A DNA stretch of 53,862 bases from DSWT01 sp035415725 (GTDB lineage Bacteria; Chloroflexota; Anaerolineae; B4-G1; SLSP01), in contig DAOOGN010000013.1 of NCBI GenBank assembly GCA_035415725.1, positions 1-53,862 of the forward strand, read 5' to 3'. Both the position numbers and the translations under genes were made by a program. This document shows, piece after piece, positions 39,863 through 50,877 of this stretch (positions are counted from its first letter, which is position 1; every line of letters begins with the position of its first letter). The notes beneath the pieces were generated by a model. It searched no databases. It worked only from the letters and a program-made list of their open reading frames with translations, and was not told the DNA's origin.

Positions 39863-41224
39863 CTATGGAGCGATGACGATCTGACCCTCGCTCAAGCCGC
39901 TGAGAATTTCGTAGCGTTCGTCGGAGCGGATGCCTACCGTCACATCCATACGCCGTTGCCCGCTGCCCTCCTGGATGACCACAAAAGTGCGTCCCTCGAA
40001 CGTGCGTACCGCCTGGGGAGGCAACCACAGCGTATCGGCGGCGCGTTCCAGTTCCACGGTGATGCGGACACGGTCTCCTAACACCATGCCTAGCTCATGG
40101 ATGTCCTTCTCCAACGTGATGCGGGTGGATGTGTCTTCATCCTGGACGCCCTCGATCTTGCCGCCGGTCCCGTAGGGATAGGGCAGACGACGGATGACGC
40201 CGGGGATTAGCTCGCCGGGGCGGTTGACGATTTCTGCAGTGAGGGTCATGCCCTCGGTCAGTTCGCTCAACTCGGTGTCGGCCAAATCCGCCGTAATTTC
40301 GAGTTCGGAAGGATCGGCAATACTCATGACGGGTTTGTAGCCCTGAATCTGGCTGCCGTCGATAATGCTGGATGACATGATGACGCCATTAAAGGGGGCG
40401 ATGATGCGCGCATCGTTCAGTTGGTCGCGCAGTCGCTGCAAGCTCAGGATGGTCCGGGTCACATCGACGCCGGCCTCAATTTCGGCCTGACGCATCCGCG
40501 CCAGATCCAGGTCTTGCTGGGCTAACTCGATGTCGTAACTCAGGCGCTCGCGCGCTCGCACCGCATCGTCGTACTGCGCCTGGGCCATTTCGAGGCTCCA
40601 CTGCGCATTGCGCACGCCTTCGGCGTACCGTCGGCGGTTCTCTTCCGTCTCCCACGTGCGATCCAGGGCTTCCTGGTATTCGATTTGCGCCTCGTTCAAC
40701 CGTTCCTGCGCCTGTTGCAGGCCAATGCGGGCGCTGATCAAGGACGAATTCGACACACTCGCCTGGAGTTTCGCCAAAGCCAGTTCCCTGGCGCGTACTT
40801 CGGCTAGCCCCTCGGCGACCCGGCGATCGTTGCTCATTTGCACGGCGGTCAATTCAGCTTCCGCCTGGGTAATTTGATTTTTGAGGTCCGTGACTTCCAA
40901 CTCGGCCAGCAAGTCGCCCTCTTTGACCTCGTCATTGCGCCGCACATAGACGGCATCGACGTAGCCATTGCTGCGGAAGAACAGGTCCTCCTCGCGCACG
41001 GGGGCCACACGTCCGGAAAATTGCAACTGGCGGATAACTTCCCCCCGTTGAACCTGGTAAGTAGGGTTCGTCGGCACGATGGAGGTGGGGATAGGGGTAG
41101 GGGTCGGCCCTTCATCACTATTGGGGGAAGAAGCGGAAGGGCCAGATGAGCAGCCCAGCGGCAGCACTATAAGCCCCAGCAAGACTAACACAACAAATAG
41201 CGATGGCAACCTTCGTCGATTCAT
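39863..41224 (-). CDS. Efflux adaptor lipoprotein (HlyD/MacA, RND-MFP family)
   Basis: A 453-residue periplasmic-adaptor-type protein. A lipoprotein signal ends LPLGCSSG, then a short Thr/Pro linker. A biotinyl-lipoyl hairpin (FFRSNGYVDAVYVRRNDEVKEGDLLAELE) is interrupted by a long coiled coil at about 110-270. The second lipoyl half is DARIIAPFNGVIMSSS, followed by beta-barrel and membrane-proximal domains. ATG 41224 is taken because AAGGAG lies 11 bases upstream; the first in-frame ATG is at 41260. First gene of the operon. Chloroflexota generally lack a classical outer membrane, so what the coiled coil contacts is open. Confidence 0.88.
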   Translation of the reverse strand: MNRRRLPSLFVVLVLLGLIVLPLGCSSGPSASSPNSDEGPTPTPIPTSIVPTNPTYQVQRGEVIRQLQFSGRVAPVREEDLFFRSNGYVDAVYVRRNDEVKEGDLLAELEVTDLKNQITQAEAELTAVQMSNDRRVAEGLAEVRARELALAKLQASVSNSSLISARIGLQQAQERLNEAQIEYQEALDRTWETEENRRRYAEGVRNAQWSLEMAQAQYDDAVRARERLSYDIELAQQDLDLARMRQAEIEAGVDVTRTILSLQRLRDQLNDARIIAPFNGVIMSSSIIDGSQIQGYKPVMSIADPSELEITADLADTELSELTEGMTLTAEIVNRPGELIPGVIRRLPYPYGTGGKIEGVQDEDTSTRITLEKDIHELGMVLGDRVRITVELERAADTLWLPPQAVRTFEGRTFVVIQEGSGQRRMDVTVGIRSDERYEILSGLSEGQIVIAP

Positions 41225-41335
41225 AGACTTCATGCTCCTTGTATAAGATAATCCGGTCATTAGACCTGTTCGGTTTGTTCCTTACGGACTGTCCTCGCGT
41301 GTAAAATAATGAGGGCTTCCGCCGCCTGATACGTT

Positions 41336-41363
41336 ACCATACCACTTTTAAGCGAAAGTACAA
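41336..41363 (-). promoter_or_regulatory. Candidate promoter of the MacAB-like operon
   Basis: Minus strand: TTGTAC (41358-41363), 16-bp spacer, TATGGT (41336-41341). The leader would be about 105 bases. A partial family A end lies immediately upstream. Confidence 0.4.
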
Positions 41364-41367
41364 GTTT

Positions 41368-41412
41368 TGTAACCATTCAGCTACCCTTGCCAGGTTGCAA
41401 ACGGGACTTTAC
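41368..41412 (-). mobile_element. Family A element, copy 5: isolated end
   Basis: GTAACCATTCAGCTACCCTT followed by GCCAGGTTGCAAACGGGACTT aligns with the AGTAACTATTCAGCC end of copy 2. The rest is absent. It lies between the two exporter clusters, in a gap that otherwise holds only the promoter above. Confidence 0.6.
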
Positions 41413-41442
41413 TTCGGCCATAGGTGCTGCCCCGTTTCTTGA

Positions 41443-43242
41443 CTAATTGGCCGCCCCCATCAGGGTCATGCTCTTGCGTCTCTCGCGGACCAGTTCCCAT
41501 TGCGGCTCGGTTTTTTGCTGCACTTCGTTAAGATAGCGATAGAGACCATCGCGGGCCATCAGTTCCTCGTGCGTGCCCATTTCCTTGATGCCGGCCTCTT
41601 CGAGCACGACGATCATGTCGGCGTTGCGGATGGTGGACAGACGGTGGGCAATGATGATGGTGGTGCGCCCGACCATCAGACGCTCCAGCGCTTGCTGGAT
41701 CAGCATCTCGGTCTCGGTATCCACCGAGGACGTGGCTTCATCCAGAATGAGGATGGGCGCATCCTTGAGTACCGCGCGGGCAATGGCGAGCCGCTGCTTT
41801 TGTCCACCGGAGAGCTTGACGCCGCGCTCGCCGATCAGGGTGTCGTAGCCGTCGGGCAGGCGGACGAGGAACTCGTGGGCATTGGCGATTTTCGCCGCTT
41901 CGATGACCTCTTCTTCGGTGGCCTCGGGGCGACCGAAGAGGATGTTCTCGCGCGCCGTGCCGTGAAACAGAAACACGTCTTGCAGGACGATGCTGATCTG
42001 TTCGCGCAAGCTCTTCAGCGACAGGTCGCGGATGTCGTAACCGTCGAGAGTAATGCGGCCTTCCACCACGTCGTAGAAGCGCGGAATGAGGCTGACGAGC
42101 GTGGTTTTGCCAACGCCGGTCGGGCCGACCAGTGCCACCACGCTGTTGGCGGGGATGTCCAGGTTGATGTTGGAGATCACGATGTCGCCCTTCACGTAGT
42201 AGAAGCTGACATTCTCGAAGCTGATGGCTCCCCGCGCTTTGCCGGGCAGCGTGATGGCGTCGGCTTTGTCGTAGACTTCAGGCGTCTCTTGCAGCAGTTC
42301 GGAGACGCGCTCGGCGCCGGCCATCGCGTGCTGGATGTTTTCCCACGCGCCGCTCAATGCCCGGATCGGCTGATAGAACATATCCAGATACAAGAAAAAG
42401 GCCACCAGGTCTTCAAGGGGCAACACCTGTTGCAGCGCCAGTTTGCCGCCGAAGTAGATCAGCCCGATTGTGCCCAACGAAGAGGAGAACTCGACAAACG
42501 GCTGGAAAGTCGCCATCAGCCGTAGCGCATGCAGGACAGAGTCACGGTAGTGGCTGATGTGTACGCCGATGCGCCTGGCCTCCATCTCTTCACGGGTGAA
42601 GGCCTTGATTTCACGGATGCCGGAGAGGTTGTCATTGAGGGTCGCGTTGAGTTCGCCGAGTTCCTGTTGCCGGCGGCGAAAAGCGGGGCGCACGTATTTG
42701 GTGAACCCGCGCGCAGCGAAGATGATGAGCGGGACGGGGAGCAGGCTCAGCAACATCAACTGGACGTTCAGGTTGACCAGAACTATGCTCACGCCGATGA
42801 GCATCAACACATTGACCAGGGTGTCGGGGATGGCGTGAGCGATAAGGGTCTCGAACATGTCGGAGTCGTTGATCATACGCGACATCAAATCGCCGGTCTG
42901 CTTGTCCTCGTAGAAGCGCAGGGAAAGCCGTTGCAGGTGATCGTAGATTTCGCGGCGCGCGTCGGCCACCACGCCCCAACCTGCCACGTGAGACATATAG
43001 CTGCGCAGGAATTGCAGCCCCGCTCGCACGATGTAGACGATCAGCGCCAGGATCGCCAGGCGACGCACCGTCTCTAATCCTGACGTCAAATTGCCCGGCG
43101 TGTTGACGGCGGCGACCATCTGCTTGATGATCCACGGCGCCAACAATTGCACCCCCACCAGCGCCAGCATGCTGAAAATGGTCAGCACCAGCGGCTTGAC
43201 ATAATTTCGTGTATAACCAAAAACAAACTTTAACGTTTTCAT
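41443..43242 (-). CDS. ABC exporter half-transporter A (multidrug/lipid type)
   Basis: A 599-residue type IV ABC exporter. An N-terminal six-helix domain is followed by an ATPase domain with GPTGVGKTT, Q-loop QDVFLFHGT, signature LSGGQKQRLAIARA, Walker B ILILDEATSSVD and H-loop IIAHRLSTI. All catalytic residues are present, so it could work as a homodimer. It is third in the direction of the MarR operon but separated from exporter B by 200 bases without a gene, where only small hairpins are seen, so it may be transcribed separately. Confidence 0.93.
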   Translation of the reverse strand: MKTLKFVFGYTRNYVKPLVLTIFSMLALVGVQLLAPWIIKQMVAAVNTPGNLTSGLETVRRLAILALIVYIVRAGLQFLRSYMSHVAGWGVVADARREIYDHLQRLSLRFYEDKQTGDLMSRMINDSDMFETLIAHAIPDTLVNVLMLIGVSIVLVNLNVQLMLLSLLPVPLIIFAARGFTKYVRPAFRRRQQELGELNATLNDNLSGIREIKAFTREEMEARRIGVHISHYRDSVLHALRLMATFQPFVEFSSSLGTIGLIYFGGKLALQQVLPLEDLVAFFLYLDMFYQPIRALSGAWENIQHAMAGAERVSELLQETPEVYDKADAITLPGKARGAISFENVSFYYVKGDIVISNINLDIPANSVVALVGPTGVGKTTLVSLIPRFYDVVEGRITLDGYDIRDLSLKSLREQISIVLQDVFLFHGTARENILFGRPEATEEEVIEAAKIANAHEFLVRLPDGYDTLIGERGVKLSGGQKQRLAIARAVLKDAPILILDEATSSVDTETEMLIQQALERLMVGRTTIIIAHRLSTIRNADMIVVLEEAGIKEMGTHEELMARDGLYRYLNEVQQKTEPQWELVRERRKSMTLMGAAN

Positions 43243-43442
43243 GTCGCCTCAGATTGAAAATTAAGATTCAGTTCGTAACCCAATCCACTACTAACAATCC
43301 CGGTACGCAGGAAAACTCCTGCAGATGATCGGTAAACTTTACTAAACGATTACCAATCGGCAATAACCAGCGGGAGCAAAAACTGCGCCAGAGCCGCGCT
43401 ATTTTGCTCCGGCGGAGTTTTTCCAATCCGGCGCGCCACAAG

Positions 43443-45265
<1,823 letters not shown>

Positions 45266-45269
<4 letters not shown>

Positions 45270-47167
45270 GACACCACCTCCGCCTGGGGAATTGACGATG
45301 GGGCGATGGAAGATGAGGAAATGGGGGCTTCGTCGTGCGTCATGCGTAATTCATAATTCGGGGTTCGCTGATTCGCTGATTCGCTTTCGCGCTTTTTCAT
45401 CGCTGCTACCTCCTGCGGCCTGAGTTGTTGCTGGTAGATTTCGCCGTACAGGCCGGAGGTACGCAGCAGTTCTTCATGCGTGCCCTGGGCGACGATGCGA
45501 CCTTGCTCCAGCACCAGGATTTGATCCGCCAGACGCACCGTGCTCAACCGCTGCGCAATGACGAAGGAGGTACGCCCGTGCATCAGTCGTTCCAGCGCCA
45601 GTTGGATGAGGTGCTCGGTCTCCGTATCCACGCTGGACATGGCGTCGTCGAGGATGAGGATGCGCGGGTCTTTGAGCAGCGCGCGCGCAATCGCAATGCG
45701 CTGTTTTTGTCCGCCGGAGAGCATCGCGCCACGCTCACCGACTTTCGTGTCGTAGCCGTCAGGCATCTCCAGGATGAAGTCGTGCGCCTGCGCGGCCTGC
45801 GCGGCGGCGATGACCTCATCGTCGGTGGCATCCGGGCGACCAAAGGCGATGTTGGCGCGGATCGTGTCCGCGAACAACGTCGTCTCCTGCAGGACGATGC
45901 CGATCTGCGAACGCAGCGAAGCCAGCGTCACGTCGCGGATGTCGTAGCCGTCCACTGTAATGCGTCCCTGCGTCACGTCGTAAAAGCGTGGGATGAGGTT
46001 GATGATGGTGGACTTGCCGGAGCCGGTCGCGCCGAGCAGGGCGACGATTCGGCCCGGCGGAACGTCCAACGTGACGTGCTCTAATACCCGGTGGCGACCG
46101 AAGTAAGCGAAGGACACATCCTCAAAACGCACGTGCCCCTGCACCGCCGGCAACGCGATGGCGTTGGGCGTTTCCTTGACCTCTGATTCGGCGTCCAGGA
46201 TGTCGAAGATGCGCTCGCCGCAGGCAATCGCCTGGATAATGGAGGGAATGACGCGCCCTAACATCCGCACCGGGCCGGCCAACTGGCTCATATAGGCGGT
46301 GAACGCGACCAGTTCGCCCATGGTCAATTCGCTCTGCATGACCAGCCGCCCGCCGTACCACAGGATGAAGATCGAGCCGATGTTGGTGATCAGCCCCATC
46401 AGCGGGCCGTTGATGGATTGCAGCCGCGCCGCGTGCGCCGCGATCTGGAACCAGACCGCATTTTCGGCCTCGAAGCGCGCTATCTCCGCCGGCTCCTGTG
46501 CAAAGCCCTTGACGATGCGCATGCCTCGCAGGTTTTGCTCCAGGCGCGTCGTCAAGACGGCCATCTGCTGCTGCAATGCCTGCCACATGGGGCGGATTCG
46601 CCGCGCAAAGGTGAAAGTCTGGTAGAATAACAAGGGGGTGGTCAACATTGCCAGCAGTGTCAGACGGGGGTTCATCATCAGCATCATCACGGCTGTGGCG
46701 ACAAACGTCATGACGCCGCTGAGCAGGTTCAGCGTCGCCCGTCCGGTCAAAAAGCGGACGCGATCCACGTCCTGGATGGCGCGCGAGAGCAGTTGGCCGG
46801 TCTCCGCCTGATCGTGATATGCGAACGAGAGCATGGAGAGCTTACGGTGGATGTCTTTGCGCAGGTCATAGGCTACCTGCTGCGACGCCCGCTCTGTCCA
46901 GCGTCCCTGGAAGAAGCTGAGGACGCCGTTCAACAGCGTCAGCCCCAAGAGGCCGACTACCGCCCAGGCCAGAAAAGTCTTGTCGCCGCCTTTGATGCCC
47001 CGGTCAATGCCCCAGCGCAGTAATTGCGGATTTGCCACCCCCAGCGCGCTGATGATCAACATCGCCATGTAGGCGCCGACCATCAACTTCCAGGAGGGGC
47101 GGAGGTAGCTAAAGCAACGGAGGAAGATCTTCAGATCGCTCGATTTTGGATTTGCCGATTGGCTCAT
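45266..47167 (-). CDS. ABC exporter half-transporter C with low-complexity tail
   Basis: A 633-residue half-exporter with a normal membrane domain and an ATPase with GATGSGKST, QETTLFADT, LSGGQKQRIAIARA, ILILDDAMSSVD and FVIAQRLST. Walker B ends in Asp-Asp instead of Asp-Glu, and the H-loop His is Gln, so this site is likely hydrolysis-deficient. This supports a heterodimer with exporter B, in which one site is degenerate. The last 45 residues (after about 588) are low-complexity Ser/Glu-rich and come from repeated DNA words. The gene overlaps marR by ATGA. Confidence 0.92.
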
Positions 47168-47604
47168 TCCTTTATCTCCATTACATCCAACAGGATGTCG
47201 AAGGCGGCGGTGACGGTTGCCAGTTGCTCTGGGGAAAGGGACTTGATGCGTTCACGGAGGAGGGGAATGCCGCCGAGGGGCGTTTCTTGGGCCAGGCGGT
47301 GGCCTTCGGGGGTGAGTTCCACGTAGACGACGCGCTGGTCCTTTTTGCAGCGTTTCCGTTCGACGTACCCGGCATTTTCCAGACGGGAGAGCATCTCCGA
47401 AGCGGCGCTCGCGCTGATGTAGATGTACTCCTGCACCTGTCCGATGGTGCAGGGGCCGGCCTCGTGCAAGTAGCGCAGCGTGGCGAACTCGCGCCCGCGC
47501 ACGCCCTGGTCGTGCATCTGCTGGCTGTATTGGCGTAGATAGCGGTGCAGGCTAAGAAACTTTTGTGTGGCGATCAGCGCCGGAGAGCGTTCTGGTTCAT
47601 TCAT
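47164..47604 (-). CDS. MarR-family transcriptional regulator
   Basis: A 146-residue winged-helix regulator (QQMHDQGVRGREFATLRYLH; TIGQVQEYIYISASAASEML; LENAGYVERKRCKKDQRVVYVELTPEG). MarR proteins repress efflux operons until a ligand binds. It leads the operon of exporters C and B, coupled by ATGA. AGGGGGT precedes ATG. The likely promoter lies about 470 bases upstream, with a transposon-like element between. Confidence 0.9.
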   Translation of the reverse strand: MNEPERSPALIATQKFLSLHRYLRQYSQQMHDQGVRGREFATLRYLHEAGPCTIGQVQEYIYISASAASEMLSRLENAGYVERKRCKKDQRVVYVELTPEGHRLAQETPLGGIPLLRERIKSLSPEQLATVTAAFDILLDVMEIKE

Positions 47605-47618
47605 TGCGTACCCCCTTG

Positions 47619-47935
47619 GTATCTATTCAGGCTAGTAAACCTGACGAAGCCACTTATTCCATACCAGTTTGGCGTAGACTTTGGTATGCCAGGCACTTTC
47701 GGATGACGAGATGGGCGTGTTTCTATCAGCCCATTCCCCCTGCCCCCCTTCCCCCCAGGAAGGGGGATTTTTGTAGGGGGTGTACCCCCTCTTTTTCACC
47801 CCCTTCTTCCCCGCTGGCGGGGGAGAAGGGGGTTGGGGGATGAGAGGGCCAGCGCCTATAGCCGAAGTGTCAACCTATTATGCACCATCCCCCAAGTCCC
47901 GTTTGCCACCTGGCAAAGGTGGCTGAATAGTTACC
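47619..47935 (+). mobile_element. Miniature inverted-repeat element, family A, copy 6 (full, longest)
   Basis: A 317-bp full copy with ends GGTATCTATTCAGGC and GGCTGAATAGTTACC, imperfect terminal inverted repeats. Internal hairpins include CCCCAGGAAGGGGG and CCCCGCTGGCGGGGGAG. It has no transposase. It begins 15 bp from the marR start codon and lies in the marR leader. Confidence 0.85.
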
Positions 47936-48063
47936 CCCCTTGAACGAAAGGGAGTAGGAAGTAGAGACGTGAGAGCTTGGACATCCTATGCTTACTCCGT
48001 ACTTCTTGCTCCATACTCCTTCAGTTGTGAAAGTTTCGGCCGTGAAAGTTTCGGTATAGAATA

Positions 48064-48106
48064 TTTCGTCCACGAAACAGTATACTATATTTTAACTTGA
48101 TGTCAA
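48064..48106 (-). promoter_or_regulatory. Promoter and operator of the marR-exporter operon
   Basis: Minus strand: TTGACA (48101-48106), 16-bp spacer, TATACT (48079-48084). The perfect palindrome TTTCGT-GG-ACGAAA (48064-48077) covers the predicted start at about 48072, a fitting MarR site. Further downstream CGAAACTTTCAC is repeated twice (48022-48055). A second palindrome CTTGA-TG-TCAAG overlaps the -35 box. Confidence 0.65.
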
Positions 48107-48182
48107 GCTGTTTTTTATTTCGACCCCGTGAAATCCTGAAGAACCGGCTTGTGGCGAGTGCATGTCCTGCGCCAGGAGGCGC

Positions 48183-48210
48183 TTGACATTTTTCGTACTT
48201 CGCGTATAGT
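48183..48210 (+). promoter_or_regulatory. Promoter of the trp operon
   Basis: TTGACA (48183-48188), 16-bp spacer, TATAGT (48205-48210). It drives the T-box leader that begins near 48217. Confidence 0.8.
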
Positions 48211-48216
48211 TATAGG

Positions 48217-48611
48217 CAATTGAATATAGGTACAGCGTCGAACCGGAAAAGTAGTGTGGGTACGTGCGCCAGAGATGTGGACATGGGAACGAGAATGTTC
48301 TCTGGGTGAGAGTCCACTCGCAAACGGCTAACGTGAATGGGCCGGGGAGCTGCTAACTCGAAAGCTTAAAGGGGATTGACCATTCCCATTCAAGTAGAGT
48401 TAGCCGGAGTCGCCACCGTTATCAAGGCTGAGGGTATCGTCTCATGCATCGACACCAGACCGTACCTGCACAGAGTGGAGCTGGCACACAACAGAATCGC
48501 GTCACCTGACGCGATTTTTTGTTTCCAGGATATGGAAACCGGCTTAACCAGGGTGGCACCACGGGAAGCGTAACGCCTCTCGTCCCGGCAAGGGGATGAG
48601 GGGCGTTTTTT
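48217..48611 (+). promoter_or_regulatory. T-box leader, tryptophan-specific
   Basis: A leader of about 395 bases that senses uncharged tRNA(Trp). Stem I begins with GAACCGGAAAAGTAGT, typical of T-boxes. The specifier loop reads GTGAATGGGCC with codon TGG (Trp) at 48338-48340. The T-box core AACCAGGGTGGCACCACGGG (from 48546) contains TGGC, which pairs with the tRNA acceptor end GCCA, matching discriminator G73 of bacterial tRNA(Trp). The alternative terminator is ACGCC...GGCGT followed by TTTTTT (48573-48611). Uncharged tRNA would stabilise the antiterminator and switch on trpE. The leader is longer than usual because of an extra hairpin. Confidence 0.95.
48495..48520 (+). terminator. Extra terminator-like hairpin inside the T-box leader
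   Basis: AATCGCGTCA and TGACGCGATT form a 10-bp stem around CC and run directly into six T residues. It lies where stem III of a T-box is expected, about 26 bases before the T-box core, but has all features of an intrinsic terminator. Confidence 0.6.
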
Positions 48612-48654
48612 GTTGGGGGGAATAAGGAGTAGGAAGTAAGGCAAGGGGAGGGAC

Positions 48655-50166
48655 ATGAACACACTCACACGTGAACAATTTCATACTGTTGCCCAACAGG
48701 GGGTGCTGGTGCCGGTGTACCGAGAGTTGCCGGCGGATTTGGAAACGCCGGTGTCGGTCTATTTCAAGCTGCGCGGACAGGGAGCGAGTTTTCTGTTGGA
48801 AAGTGTCGAACGCGCCGAGCAGTTGGGACGTTACTCGTTCCTGGGATTCAACCCGCGCCGTCAGATCATCGCCCGCGGGCGCGAGGTGACGGTGTACAAC
48901 AACGGTCACAGCCAAACACGCACTCTGACTCCTGGCGAGGACCCGCTGCACATCGTCAAGGCGGAACTCGCGCCCTACCGGCCCGTCGCGCCCGTCCACG
49001 AGATGGTGAAAGGGTTACCGCGCTTCTTCGGCGGCGCCGTTGGCTATCTGGGTTACGATATGGTGCGCTATTTCGAGACGCGCCCCGCCGGACACCCGTG
49101 GGCCGACCTGCCGGACGACCGCAACTTGCCCGATATGCACTTGCTCATCACCGATACACTCGTCGTCTTCGATCACGTTCAGCATCGCCTGTTGCTCTTC
49201 ACCAACGTGCCCACGCCTCCCGGCAGCGATCTGGACGCCGCCTACGACAACGCCCTTGCCCGGCTGGATGCGCTCACCGCCCAGGTACAGACGCCGTTGA
49301 CCTACGTTTCTAGCGTCCCTGGAGCCGCCGACGTTCCTCTCACCTCCACGATGACACAGGCGCAGTACGAAGCGGCGGTACGCCGCGCCAAGGATTACAT
49401 CGCCGCAGGTGACATCTTCCAGGTGGTGCTCTCACAGCGGCTACGACGTCCCACCCAAGCCGACCCCTTCAGCATCTACCGCGCGCTGCGGCGCATCAAT
49501 CCTTCGCCGTACATGTTCTTCCTCGAATTGGGCACTCTTCACCTGATAGGCTCGTCACCGGAGGTGCTGGTGCGGCTGACCGACCGCACCGCCGCCGTGC
49601 GCCCCATCGCCGGGACGCGCCCGCGCGGGGCAACGCCCGCCGCGGATCAGGCGCTCGAAGCGGAACTGTGTGCCGACCCCAAAGAGCGCGCCGAACATGT
49701 GATGCTGGTCGACCTGGGGCGCAATGATCTGGGCCGCGTCTGCGACTTCAATACCGTCCGTGTGCCCGAATTGCTCGTCACCGAGTCCTATTCACATGTC
49801 ATCCACCTGGTCAGCCACATCGAAGGGCGTCTGCGTGACGGATTGGACGCCTACGATCTACTGCGCGCCACGTTCCCGGCGGGGACACTCAGCGGCGCGC
49901 CCAAAATCCGCGCGATGGAGATCATCGACGAACTTGAAGGCATCAAACGCGGTCCTTATGGCGGTGCGGTGGGCTACTTCGGCTTCAACGGCGCCATGGA
50001 TACCTGCATCACCATCCGCACCATCATTCTCAAGGACGGCGTGGCCTATCTGCAAGCCGGCGCGGGCATCGTTGCCGACAGCGATCCGACAACGGAGTAC
50101 CGCGAAACGCTGCACAAAGCCCAAGCGTTGAGCACAGCGATTCAGATGGCGGAGGAAGGCATATAG
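48655..50166 (+). CDS. trpE: Anthranilate synthase component I
   Basis: Converts chorismate and ammonia to anthranilate, the first step of tryptophan synthesis. The 503-residue protein is of normal length. The N-terminal domain carries LLES (47-50), part of the tryptophan feedback site. The C-terminal domain has the chorismate-binding motifs IAGTRPRG, LVDLGRNDLGRV, GTLSGAPKIRAMEIIDELE and the final AGAGIVADSDP. GGGGAGGG lies just before ATG. First gene of the operon after the T-box. Confidence 0.97.
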   Translation: MNTLTREQFHTVAQQGVLVPVYRELPADLETPVSVYFKLRGQGASFLLESVERAEQLGRYSFLGFNPRRQIIARGREVTVYNNGHSQTRTLTPGEDPLHIVKAELAPYRPVAPVHEMVKGLPRFFGGAVGYLGYDMVRYFETRPAGHPWADLPDDRNLPDMHLLITDTLVVFDHVQHRLLLFTNVPTPPGSDLDAAYDNALARLDALTAQVQTPLTYVSSVPGAADVPLTSTMTQAQYEAAVRRAKDYIAAGDIFQVVLSQRLRRPTQADPFSIYRALRRINPSPYMFFLELGTLHLIGSSPEVLVRLTDRTAAVRPIAGTRPRGATPAADQALEAELCADPKERAEHVMLVDLGRNDLGRVCDFNTVRVPELLVTESYSHVIHLVSHIEGRLRDGLDAYDLLRATFPAGTLSGAPKIRAMEIIDELEGIKRGPYGGAVGYFGFNGAMDTCITIRTIILKDGVAYLQAGAGIVADSDPTTEYRETLHKAQALSTAIQMAEEGI

Positions 50167-50236
50167 TCGCAAGTCAAAGGTCGGAAGTCCCCAAATGACT
50201 ATCTGACTACCAGACTATTTTCAAGGGAGGAGAGCC

Positions 50237-50806
50237 ATGATTCTGGTCATAGATAATTACGATTCGTTCACGTACAATTTGGTGCAGTATTTGGGGGAAT
50301 TAGGGGCGGAGGTGAGCGTGCGACGCAATGATGAAGTCACGCTGGATGAGATCCACACGCTGCGTCCGTCGCATATCGTCATCTCGCCGGGGCCGGGGAC
50401 GCCGGACGACGGTGGCATATCAGTGGAACTCATCCGCAAATTCTACACCAGTATCCCCATCCTCGGTGTGTGTCTGGGGCATCAATGTATCGATGTGGCC
50501 TTCGGCGGAACGGTGGACCGCGCCGAACGGCTGATGCACGGCAAGACCAGCCGCGTCTATCACTATGGAACGGACGTGTTCGAGGGCGTGCCTAGCCCGT
50601 TCAACGCGATGCGCTACCATAGTCTCCTCGTCCGTGAGCCGCTGCCGGACTGCCTCAAAGCCACCGCCTTCACCACCGAGGGCGAAGTCATGGCAATTCA
50701 ACACAAGACTGCCCCCCTCGTCGGCGTGCAATTTCACCCGGAAAGCATTTTGACGGAGTACGGGAAGACTATTTTGGCGAATTTTTTGGGAATGGGAAAT
50801 GCGTAA
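50237..50806 (+). CDS. trpG: Anthranilate synthase component II (glutamine amidotransferase)
   Basis: A 189-residue class I amidotransferase that supplies ammonia to TrpE. DNYDSFTYNLVQYL is at the start, SPGPGTP forms the oxyanion region, GVCLGHQ holds the nucleophile Cys79, and the catalytic His-Glu pair is in FHPESI. GGAGGAGAG precedes ATG. The 70-base gap after trpE contains repeated short words (AAGTC, GACTA). Confidence 0.96.
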   Translation: MILVIDNYDSFTYNLVQYLGELGAEVSVRRNDEVTLDEIHTLRPSHIVISPGPGTPDDGGISVELIRKFYTSIPILGVCLGHQCIDVAFGGTVDRAERLMHGKTSRVYHYGTDVFEGVPSPFNAMRYHSLLVREPLPDCLKATAFTTEGEVMAIQHKTAPLVGVQFHPESILTEYGKTILANFLGMGNA

Positions 50807-50877
50807 GAAGCAACGAGAAATGAGTCATGGGTCATGAGTGAAATGTTGATCACTCTTAATTCTTTACCCTTTACTTT

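Noticed and set aside
43243..43442. Possible small gene or terminator in the 200-base gap between exporters A and B
   Set aside because: Only short hairpins (GCAGGA/TCCTGC, CTCC/GGAG) are seen; no convincing T-run on the transcribed strand and no frame with a ribosome site.
47870..48073. 67-codon minus-strand frame with repeated TETFT
   Set aside because: It overlaps the marR promoter region and a family A element. The repeats come from DNA operator-like motifs, not protein structure.
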